A stretch of DNA of 56,149 nucleotides from MnTg04 sp964568075 (GTDB lineage Bacteria > Pseudomonadota > Gammaproteobacteria > Steroidobacterales > MnTg04): positions 1-56,149 of the forward strand of contig CAZMOM010000021.1 of NCBI GenBank assembly GCA_964568075.1. Reading direction: 5' to 3'. Below are positions 35,476 to 42,474 of this stretch, in pieces (position 1 is the stretch's first letter; each line of letters opens with the position of its first letter). Under the pieces are notes generated by a model, which saw nothing but the letters and a program-made list of their open reading frames with translations, was not told the DNA's origin and ran no database searches. A program made the translations under genes and the position numbers.

Positions 35476-36436
35476 ATTACGCATTCAGATTAGCGACCCG
35501 GCTGATTTCGGGAAGGTCGCCGTTGTCTATGGCGGACTTTCGACCGAGCGGGATATTTCCATATTGACCGGCGAAGCCGTGCTGTCGGCGCTCCAGGAAA
35601 GAGCGGTTGATGCGCACGCTGTAGACGCAGGACACGATCTGCTGGAAGTCTTGTCCGGAGGATATTTCGATCGCGTCTGGATCGCGCTACACGGCCGGGG
35701 CGGTGAGGATGGCAGTCTGCAGGGCGCGTTGCAGTTGATGAATATGCCGTATACCGGCAGCGGCGTGCAGGGTTCCGCACTGGCCATGGACAAGTTGCGC
35801 AGCAAGATTCTGTTTGTTGGCTCCGCGATACCCACCCCCCCGTTCATGCACGTGGAAGACACCGGGGACCTGCAACGGGTGCTTGAGGAAATCGGCGTTC
35901 CGGTCGCGATGAAACCCGTCTGCGAGGGATCGAGTCTCGGTATGAGCAAAGTGACTGACGCCTCCGAACTCGAGGCTGCTTACCGCGCTGCTTGCAAACA
36001 CGATTTATGCGTGATCGCGGAAAAGTGGGTTGAAGGTGGCGAATACACGACGGGCATTCTCCAGGGCGAAGCCCTGCCAATTATCCGGATCGAAACGCCG
36101 CGCCGGTTTTATGATTACGAGGCCAAGTATTTTACCGACAGCACTGAATTTCACTGCCCGGCCGGATTGACCGATGGGCAGGAAAGCCGGTTTCGCCAGC
36201 TCTCTTTGAAGGCATTTGTCGATGTCGGCGGGCAGGGTTGGGGACGGGTCGATTTTATTCTCGATCAGGATGCGGTTCCGCAAGTCCTGGAAGTCAATAC
36301 AGTGCCGGGAATGACCAGTCACAGCCTGGTGCCCATGGCGGCGCAACAGCACGGGATCGATTTCCAGGAATTGTGCTGGCGCATCCTCGAAACGAGCTTT
36401 ATCAGTCGCGAATCGACGGGAGCGGCGGATGCCTAA
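35465..36436 (+). CDS. ddlB: D-alanine-D-alanine ligase DdlB
   Basis: ATP-grasp enzyme that makes the D-Ala-D-Ala dipeptide for MurF. The 323 residues contain VVYGGLSTERDIS, HGRGGEDGSLQG, MDKLRSKILF, KPVCEGSSLGMSKV, and EVNTVPGMTSHSLVP, which bind ATP, Mg2+ and D-Ala. The start is TTG 35465, preceded by AGGGGA, inside the end of murB. The product is about 15 residues longer at its N-terminus than the E. coli form. Confidence 0.95.
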   Translation: MIAELRIQISDPADFGKVAVVYGGLSTERDISILTGEAVLSALQERAVDAHAVDAGHDLLEVLSGGYFDRVWIALHGRGGEDGSLQGALQLMNMPYTGSGVQGSALAMDKLRSKILFVGSAIPTPPFMHVEDTGDLQRVLEEIGVPVAMKPVCEGSSLGMSKVTDASELEAAYRAACKHDLCVIAEKWVEGGEYTTGILQGEALPIIRIETPRRFYDYEAKYFTDSTEFHCPAGLTDGQESRFRQLSLKAFVDVGGQGWGRVDFILDQDAVPQVLEVNTVPGMTSHSLVPMAAQQHGIDFQELCWRILETSFISRESTGAADA

Positions 36437-37208
36437 AAAACGAAATCGCAAGCGTCGGCCGCAAGAACCGCTGTTCGACTGGTACGCGATCAGGCGTTTT
36501 GCGTTGGCTGCCGGTACTTTGCTGTCCCTGACTGCCGCGGTGATCGTACTTTTCCTGTTGCTCGATCGGCCGTTGACGACCATACGGGTAGACGGACCCT
36601 TTGCACGGGTCAACGCCAGTCAGGTTGAGGCCGAAGTCCTGGCCAACATGCATGGCGGTTTTATTTCGACCGACCTGGCAGGGCTGGCAGACAAGATTCG
36701 CGACATGCCCTGGGTAGACCAGGTGCGCATCAAACGTCTGTGGCCCAACGGTTTGCACATCACGCTGTTCGAGCAGCAGCCCGCGGCACGCTGGGGTGAA
36801 ACCGGATTGCTGAACGTCAGGGGTGAATTGTTTACCGATGACAGCCGGCATGCTCCCGCGGAATTGCCTTTATTGGTGGGTCCAGCCGGAACCGAACAGG
36901 AAGTAGCGAGCCAGTACCTGGCGGCGCGCAGCCTGTTGTTACCCCACGGGCTGGATATCGCCTCGTTGCAGCGGGACCCGCGCGGGGCATGGGTAATGCA
37001 GTTGAGCAACGGGATCACGATCAGGCTGGGCCGCCAGCGCGTCGATCAGCGTATCGCGCGCTTCTGCGATCTGGTCCTCAGTCTTGTTCGCCATGATCTG
37101 AGCCGGATCGAGTATGTCGATATGCGTTACACCAATGGATTCGCAATTGGCTGGCAAACACCGGCCGAGGCGGTTGTTACCACCCGTTCAACCGCACGCA
37201 GCGGCTAA
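36429..37208 (+). CDS. ftsQ: Cell division protein FtsQ
   Basis: Bitopic divisome protein that recruits FtsL and FtsB. The 259 residues comprise a very basic cytoplasmic tail (MPKKRNRKRR), one membrane helix (about 26-46), a POTRA domain (about 50-120; ITRVDG-like TIRVDGPFARV and MPWVDQVRIKRLWPNGLHITLFEQQ split across its strands), and the C-terminal beta domain ending with VDMRYTNGFAIGW. It overlaps ddlB by eight bases and lies nine bases before ftsA. Confidence 0.95.
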   Translation: MPKKRNRKRRPQEPLFDWYAIRRFALAAGTLLSLTAAVIVLFLLLDRPLTTIRVDGPFARVNASQVEAEVLANMHGGFISTDLAGLADKIRDMPWVDQVRIKRLWPNGLHITLFEQQPAARWGETGLLNVRGELFTDDSRHAPAELPLLVGPAGTEQEVASQYLAARSLLLPHGLDIASLQRDPRGAWVMQLSNGITIRLGRQRVDQRIARFCDLVLSLVRHDLSRIEYVDMRYTNGFAIGWQTPAEAVVTTRSTARSG

Positions 37209-37217
37209 GGAAAAGGA

Positions 37218-38453
37218 ATGTCCAGAAAGGGAGACAGAAATCTGATCGTGGGACTGGATATCGGCACTTCGAAAGTCGCCGCCATCGTCGGCGAAGTAAC
37301 CGACGAGGGAAATCTCGAGGTTATCGGCATAGGCAACCATCCATCACGCGGCCTGAAAAAAGGCGTGGTCGTCAATATCGAGTCCACGGTGCAATCGATT
37401 CAAAGAGCTGTAGAAGAGGCCGAGCTTATGGCTGGCTGTGAAATTCACACGGTCTACGCCGGCATCGCAGGTAGCCATATTCGCAGTCTGAATTCCCATG
37501 GAATCGTTGCCATCCGTGACAAAGAAGTTACTACCAGCGATGTCGAGCGCGTTATCGAAGCGGCGCAAGCCGTGGCCATACCGGCCGACCAGCGCACGAT
37601 CCATGTACTGCCGCAGGAATTCATCATCGATCACCAGGAAGGGATACGCGAACCGATCGGCATGTCGGGTGTCCGCCTGGAGGCGAAAGTGCACATGGTG
37701 ACGGGGGCGGTCAGTGCGGCGCAGAACATCATCAAATGCGTCCAGCGCTGCGGTCTGCAGGTGCAGGACGTCGTCCTCGAGCAACTGGCCTCGAGCTATG
37801 CGGTTCTTACGCAGGACGAGCAGGAGCTGGGATCCTGTCTGGTCGATATCGGTGGCGGTACAACCGATATTGCCGTGTTCAGTGGCGGCGCCATTCGTCA
37901 TACCGCAGTGATCCCGATCGCAGGCGATCAGGCAACCAATGACATTGCGATTTCGTTACGGACGCCTACCCAGTATGCCGAAGAGATAAAAATTCGTTAC
38001 GCGTGTGCGTTGTCGCAACTGGCCAACCCGGACGAAACAATCGAGGTACCGAGCGTCGGTGACAGACCGCCACGACGTCTGGCGCGCCAGACCCTGGCCG
38101 AGGTAATCGAACCGCGCTACGAGGAATTATTCATGCTGGTTCAAGACGAACTGCGGCGCAGCGGATTCGAGGAGCTGGTGGCCGGTGGCGTCGTTTTGAC
38201 CGGTGGTAGTTCAAAAATGGAAGGCGCTATCGAACTGGCCGAGGAAGTTTTTCATATGCCGGTGAGGCTGGGCGTTCCACAAATTGTTCGGGGCCTGTCG
38301 GATGTGGTTAGAAATCCCATCCACGCGACGGGAGTAGGTCTGTTGCTTTACGGGCATGACGCGATGGCCGACCGGGCCGCTATGTCGGCACTGGGCGGAG
38401 GAGCCAAGGACGTATGGGAAAGAATGAAAACCTGGTTCCAGGGAAATTTCTAG
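37218..38453 (+). CDS. ftsA: Cell division protein FtsA
   Basis: Actin-like ATPase that tethers FtsZ to the membrane. The 411 residues show the phosphate-1 motif VGLDIGTSKVAAIVGEV, the 1C subdomain typical of FtsA, the phosphate-2 motif LVDIGGGTTDIAVF, the adenosine motif VLTGGSSKMEG, and a C-terminal amphipathic helix (VWERMKTWFQGNF) for membrane binding. GGAAAAGGAA precedes the start. Confidence 0.97.
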   Translation: MSRKGDRNLIVGLDIGTSKVAAIVGEVTDEGNLEVIGIGNHPSRGLKKGVVVNIESTVQSIQRAVEEAELMAGCEIHTVYAGIAGSHIRSLNSHGIVAIRDKEVTTSDVERVIEAAQAVAIPADQRTIHVLPQEFIIDHQEGIREPIGMSGVRLEAKVHMVTGAVSAAQNIIKCVQRCGLQVQDVVLEQLASSYAVLTQDEQELGSCLVDIGGGTTDIAVFSGGAIRHTAVIPIAGDQATNDIAISLRTPTQYAEEIKIRYACALSQLANPDETIEVPSVGDRPPRRLARQTLAEVIEPRYEELFMLVQDELRRSGFEELVAGGVVLTGGSSKMEGAIELAEEVFHMPVRLGVPQIVRGLSDVVRNPIHATGVGLLLYGHDAMADRAAMSALGGGAKDVWERMKTWFQGNF

Positions 38454-38498
38454 TTTGCTGTTTTGTGCATTTAAGAGCTGAAGCTAAGGAGAGGGGAA

Positions 38499-39638
38499 AT
38501 GTTTGAGTTAATGGATTCGTACAGCCAAAGTGCGGTGATAAAAGTCATTGGTGTCGGCGGCGGCGGCGGTAACGCAGTCGCGCACATGGTCGCGGCCGGG
38601 ATCGAGGGCGTCGATTTTATTTGCGCCAATACCGATTCTCAGGCGCTGAAAAGTTCCAAGGTGAAAACCTCGTTACAGATTGGATGCAATATCACCAAGG
38701 GCCTTGGCGCGGGGGCAAATCCGGAAATCGGCCGGCAGGCGGCCATGGAGGATCGCGACCGGATTCAGGAAGTCATCGAGGGAAGCGACATGCTGTTCAT
38801 CACGGCCGGCATGGGTGGCGGAACCGGGACCGGCGCAGCGCCGGTAGTGGCTCAAACCGCGAAAGAATTGGGTATCCTGACGGTGGCCGTCGTTACCAAG
38901 CCGTTTACGATGGAAGGGATGAAGCGCCGCTTGATCGCCGAGCAGGGGATTGCGGAACTCAGCCGCTATGTCGATTCCCTGATCACGATCCCCAACGAGA
39001 AGCTGCTTTCGGTTCTCGGTTGCGACACCACGCTGCTCGACGCATTCACAGCGGCGAACGAAGTGTTACAAGGCGCCGTGCAGGGGATCGCCGAACTGAT
39101 AACCCGGCCCGGGCTGATCAATGTCGATTTTGCCGATGTTCGTACGGTGATGTCGGAAATGGGTATGGCGATGATGGGATCCGGTTCGGCCAGCGGCCCC
39201 GACCGGGCGAGAGAAGCGGCCGAATCGGCTGCGTCCAGCCCATTGCTCGAGGACGTTAATCTGTCTGGCGCCAACGGTATTCTGGTCAATGTGACGGCCG
39301 GCGAAAATTTGTCCATCGGCGAATACCAGGAGGTGGGCAACACCGTTAAAGAATACGCTTGTGAAAACGCGACTGTCGTCGTCGGCACTGTTATCGATCC
39401 GAAAATGAAGGACAGCATCCGGGTTACCGTTGTCGCCACCGGTTTGGGCGAAACTGCGCACGCTGCCAGACCACAGATGGAAGTGGTCAAGAAAGCGGTC
39501 AATGGCGATCCGAATTATAATGAGCTGGAAACACCGACCGCCGCAAGAAGGCGCAGAATGTACGAAACCGCCAGTGGGGCCATGCCAAGCGAAGAAGTGC
39601 TGGATATACCGGCTTTTTTGCGCCGCCAGGCGGACTAA
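38499..39638 (+). CDS. ftsZ: Cell division protein FtsZ
   Basis: Tubulin-like GTPase that forms the Z ring. The 379 residues have the nucleotide-binding GVGGGGGNAV, the tubulin signature MGGGTGTGAAPVVA, the T7 loop NVDFADVRTVMSEMG with the catalytic Asp, a short linker, and the conserved C-terminal peptide LDIPAFLRRQ that binds FtsA and ZapD; zapD is also in this window. The start is preceded by AAGGAGAGGGG. Confidence 0.98.
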   Translation: MFELMDSYSQSAVIKVIGVGGGGGNAVAHMVAAGIEGVDFICANTDSQALKSSKVKTSLQIGCNITKGLGAGANPEIGRQAAMEDRDRIQEVIEGSDMLFITAGMGGGTGTGAAPVVAQTAKELGILTVAVVTKPFTMEGMKRRLIAEQGIAELSRYVDSLITIPNEKLLSVLGCDTTLLDAFTAANEVLQGAVQGIAELITRPGLINVDFADVRTVMSEMGMAMMGSGSASGPDRAREAAESAASSPLLEDVNLSGANGILVNVTAGENLSIGEYQEVGNTVKEYACENATVVVGTVIDPKMKDSIRVTVVATGLGETAHAARPQMEVVKKAVNGDPNYNELETPTAARRRRMYETASGAMPSEEVLDIPAFLRRQAD

Positions 39639-39704
39639 TCTGCAATATGCTGGCTAGGATCGCGGCGGCACGGGGGGCGCCACCGTCTCCATGGCGCGAA
39701 TTTC

Positions 39705-39830
39705 GTGACTGTGGTACTTTCCGCGGTCACAAAAATGTGGCAGGGTCACAGGGCTGGGTCGTTATGGATGGATGATAGCCCGGAAGGGGAGAACCTGAGA
39801 GAGGTGCGCCGGCGCGCCCGCTGTTCCCCC
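39705..39830 (+). promoter_or_regulatory. Structured leader candidate between ftsZ and lpxC
   Basis: The 237-base spacer holds three hairpins read on the plus strand: a perfect 10-bp stem (two G-U) at 39705-39714/39721-39730 with a six-base loop; GGGCT/AGCCC at 39751-39755/39777-39781; and a long stem GGGG-A-GAAC / GTTCCCCC at 39786-39794/39823-39830 that encloses a 6-bp stem with a CCGG loop (39803-39818). None is followed by a T-run, so they are not simple terminators. The function is unknown, and I do not recognise an RNA family. Confidence 0.4.
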
Positions 39831-39875
39831 AAATACCTAAGCGACTGATTTTAAAAAAATTTTACGGAGACCGTA

Positions 39876-40784
39876 TTGCAGCAGAGAACCCTGAAAAACT
39901 CAATACGGGCAACCGGTGTCGGTCTGCACACTGGTGAAAAGGTTTTTATGACGCTGCGCCCGGCTGCGGAAAACACCGGGATTGTTTTTCGCCGTGTCGA
40001 TCTGGATCCGGTTGTCGATATTCCCGCTCAGGCTGAATATGTAGGCGACACCATGCTGGGCACCACACTGGTCAAGGGAGATGCCCGAGTTTCAACCGTT
40101 GAACACTTGCTGTCGGCGTTTGCGGGTCTTGGCATTGATAATGCTATCGTCGATGTCAGCGCACCGGAAGTGCCGATCATGGATGGCAGCGCAGGGCCAT
40201 TTGTCTTTTTGCTTCAATCCGCCGGTATCCAGGAACAAAACAGCGCGAAACGATTTATTCGCATCAAGCGAACGGTCCGCGTCGAAGATGGGGACAAATG
40301 GGCGCAGTTTGTACCGTTCGAAGGATTCAAAGTTAAGTTCCAGATCGAATTCGATCACCCGATTTTCAAAAGTCATACGCAGGTGTCTGCTATCGACTTT
40401 TCTACGACTTCCTTCCTCAAGGAAGTCAGTCGCGCCCGCACATTCGGATTTATGCGCGACATAGAAGCTTTACGCGCGAAAAACCTGACCCTGGGTGGCA
40501 GCATGGATAATGCCATTGTCCTGGACGATTTCCGGGTGCTGAATGAAGATGGCCTGCGCTACGAAGATGAATTCGTCAGGCACAAGATTCTTGATGCGAT
40601 TGGCGATCTTTATCTGCTTGGCCACAGCCTGATTGGCGAATTCAGTGGTTACAAGTCAGGGCACGCAATAAACAACGTTTTACTGAGAACGCTGATTGCC
40701 GATCAAAAGTCCTGGGAGGAAGTGACTTTCGAAAATGCTGAGGAATCACCGATTTCCTTTGCAGCGCCGGTGATGGCGATTTAA
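39876..40784 (+). CDS. lpxC: UDP-3-O-acyl-N-acetylglucosamine deacetylase LpxC
   Basis: Zinc enzyme that commits UDP-acyl-GlcNAc to lipid A. The 302 residues begin MQQRTLKNSIRATGVGLHTG and have the zinc ligands in STVEHLLSAFAGL (His) and HKILDAIGDLYLLG (His and Asp), plus the catalytic His in YKSGHAINN. The start is TTG 39876 with GGAGA six bases upstream. The last residues PVMAI differ from the FtsH degron of E. coli (which ends LAFKAPSAVLA), so regulated turnover may differ. Confidence 0.97.
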   Translation: MQQRTLKNSIRATGVGLHTGEKVFMTLRPAAENTGIVFRRVDLDPVVDIPAQAEYVGDTMLGTTLVKGDARVSTVEHLLSAFAGLGIDNAIVDVSAPEVPIMDGSAGPFVFLLQSAGIQEQNSAKRFIRIKRTVRVEDGDKWAQFVPFEGFKVKFQIEFDHPIFKSHTQVSAIDFSTTSFLKEVSRARTFGFMRDIEALRAKNLTLGGSMDNAIVLDDFRVLNEDGLRYEDEFVRHKILDAIGDLYLLGHSLIGEFSGYKSGHAINNVLLRTLIADQKSWEEVTFENAEESPISFAAPVMAI

Positions 40785-40794
40785 AAAAACCGGC

Positions 40795-41115
40795 TCAGGG
40801 CTTGATTCCTGATGGCCGCACTTTGATAATAATTTTGCTGATCGCCAGACCCGAATTTTTTCTCAGGCCCTGGCGGACAGCAGACTCGATATAACGAAAA
40901 CGACTGGCCCAAGCCGCAGATTCAGTTAGTAAGATCAGGCTCTGGTCTTCCTTGAGGGAAACGCCATGTAAGTGCGCGCGATGATCCTCGGGGAGCAGTT
41001 CTGCGACCGAATCTCGCAAGTTAGCCATGAGGCTGGCCTGGCGAATTACCCGGGAAAGCCCGCTGTTATTGTCCTGCAGGACTTTAGTCAGTGATCGGAA
41101 TGAGGGCTTTTCCAT
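40795..41115 (-). CDS. DUF721 family protein, DciA-like
   Basis: Small DUF721 protein of 106 residues with SLTKVLQDNNSGLSRVIRQA at the start and ILLTESAAWASRFRYIESAVRQGLRK, the conserved DciA signature around the Trp-Ala. DciA helps load the replicative helicase DnaB in bacteria lacking DnaC. This copy is short, with little beyond the core domain. It lies between lpxC and the M23 peptidase gene as in Pseudomonas and Xanthomonas, but on the opposite strand to both, converging on lpxC with a ten-base gap. Confidence 0.82.
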   Translation of the reverse strand: MEKPSFRSLTKVLQDNNSGLSRVIRQASLMANLRDSVAELLPEDHRAHLHGVSLKEDQSLILLTESAAWASRFRYIESAVRQGLRKNSGLAISKIIIKVRPSGIKP

Positions 41116-41150
41116 AATGTGGACCAGTTCACAGAATTGGAGTTAGTTGC

Positions 41151-41179
41151 TTGTTTTGCTTGGCTTTTCTCGGCATATT
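41151..41179 (+). promoter_or_regulatory. Predicted promoter of the riboswitch-M23 transcript
   Basis: TTGTTT (41151-41156) and CATATT (41174-41179) are separated by 17 bases. Transcription would start near 41186, just before the c-di-GMP aptamer, as expected for a riboswitch transcript. Assigned by eye. Confidence 0.4.
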
Positions 41180-41190
41180 GGTATTCCTGA

Positions 41191-41270
41191 AAAGGGCAAA
41201 CCCATTGCAAGATGGGGACGCAAAACCACCGATCTACGGGAACAGACCTAAAGATAGCGGGGTTGCCAGT
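41191..41270 (+). promoter_or_regulatory. Cyclic di-GMP-I riboswitch (GEMM-I aptamer)
   Basis: The sequence carries the GEMM-I core in order: GGGCAAACC, a 6-bp hairpin P2 capped by a GCAA (GNRA) tetraloop at 41207-41210, GGACGCAAA, then a P3 arm CCGATCT (41229-41235) pairing with AGAT-AG-CGG (41252-41260), and the closing GGGGTTGCC. Aligned with the Vibrio Vc2 aptamer, the two ligand-contacting bases are G41196 (G20) and C41266 (C92), and the intercalating adenine is A41223 (A47). G at position 20 predicts c-di-GMP rather than cGAMP. The following gene is the M23 peptidase, 114 bases downstream. Confidence 0.9.
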
Positions 41271-41383
41271 GTGAGGATACTTGAACTTGCCAGATTTGTA
41301 CTGCCGGTTTTGCGCTGGCAGTCGGGTCTTGTTTGCGATAAGTCTTTCGGCAAGTATGCGACCGCTGGCCAGCGAGGCGCATT

Positions 41384-42307
41384 ATGAACTTAATTCTGGT
41401 GACGCGCGGACACGGGGCGGCGCACCACATAAATCTCCGGCATCCGCTGAGCCTGATCGTAATGGCGCTGGGTGTTGGCCTGATCATTTTCGCTTCATTT
41501 TACCTGGGACAAGTCTACGGCGTGCTCAGTGTGGGAACTCCCGAAGAACAGATCCAGGCCTGGCATGCGGAACTCAGCGCGCAGGAGCAACTCCTCGCGA
41601 ACACACGACAGGCGAGCCAGGAAAAAATCGATGCGCTGTCGGTCAAGCTGGCCCAAATGAATGCTCAGGTGATCCGCTTGGAGGCGCTGGGCCGCCGGTT
41701 GACACAAATGGCCAATCTGGACGACGGCGAATTTGATTTTGATTCCCTCCCGGCTTTGGGTGGCCCGGAACCGGATCATCCTGGCCGGTCGGTTGGCATG
41801 CCCGATATAGAGTTTCTCCTCGACACACTTGACCTACAGATCAAAGATCGTCGCAGGCAGCTGGATGTTCTCGAAGAGCTGATGCTCAATCGTACGCTCA
41901 GCGATGAGGTCCATCCCAAGGGCCGGCCGGTCAGCGCAGGCTGGATTTCCTCTTATTTCGGGCAGCGTACCGATCCATTCACAGGTAAAGCGACCAGCCA
42001 CAAAGGCGTCGATTTCGCCGGCAAGGAGGGGGCCGAGGTCGTTGCCGTTGCAGCCGGTATCGTGACCTGGTCCAGTGATCGTTATGGCTACGGGAAACTG
42101 GTGGAAATCAATCATGGCAATGGGTTTTCTACTCGCTATGCCCATAATTTGAAAAACCTCGTCACGGTTGGTGAGCAGATCAGCAAAGGCCAGGTCGTCG
42201 CACTGATGGGCCGCACCGGCCGCGCGACGGGCCCGAATCTTCATTTCGAAGTGCTGCGGGGCGGGCGAAAGGTCAACCCACTTGAATATGTCCGCGGGAC
42301 ACGTTAA
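41384..42307 (+). CDS. M23 family metallopeptidase, LytM/EnvC type, membrane-anchored
   Basis: Probable peptidoglycan endopeptidase or amidase activator in the periplasm. The 307 residues have one membrane helix (about 20-45, LSLIVMALGVGLIIFASFYL), a Gln/Ala/Leu-rich coiled coil (about 52-105), and a C-terminal M23 domain (about 180-305). The zinc-site motifs look complete: SHKGVDFAG (His and Asp) and GPNLHFEV with the LHFE His; the RYAHN His is also present. So catalysis is plausible, unlike degenerate EnvC-type domains. It has GAGG six bases before ATG 41384 and sits directly behind the c-di-GMP riboswitch and ahead of secA. Confidence 0.9.
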   Translation: MNLILVTRGHGAAHHINLRHPLSLIVMALGVGLIIFASFYLGQVYGVLSVGTPEEQIQAWHAELSAQEQLLANTRQASQEKIDALSVKLAQMNAQVIRLEALGRRLTQMANLDDGEFDFDSLPALGGPEPDHPGRSVGMPDIEFLLDTLDLQIKDRRRQLDVLEELMLNRTLSDEVHPKGRPVSAGWISSYFGQRTDPFTGKATSHKGVDFAGKEGAEVVAVAAGIVTWSSDRYGYGKLVEINHGNGFSTRYAHNLKNLVTVGEQISKGQVVALMGRTGRATGPNLHFEVLRGGRKVNPLEYVRGTR

Positions 42308-42474
42308 TTCCGACATAACGGCGCACAACAACAAAACTTAAGGTTCCGAAAGCCCTCGCTAATCCGTAAAATACCCGCCTTTGCGCCCTTTATTAAAAGA
42401 GGGCGTAGCGTCGTGCGGACCTTGAAATCCGGCATTTCGTCTACAAATAATCTCGATCATCACGAGGGAATCTG

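Noticed and set aside
39705..39830. Known riboswitch (TPP, cobalamin, yybP-ykoY) between ftsZ and lpxC
   Set aside because: Short matches such as CTGAGA occur, but the conserved cores of those families are absent; I left it as an unassigned structured region.
41151..41387. 78-codon plus-strand open frame ahead of the M23 peptidase
   Set aside because: It runs through the c-di-GMP aptamer and its platform, has no ribosome binding site and resembles no protein; the RNA structure explains the sequence better.
42308..42474. SecM-like arrest peptide ahead of secA
   Set aside because: No open frame with a signal peptide and arrest motif is present in the 167-base leader.
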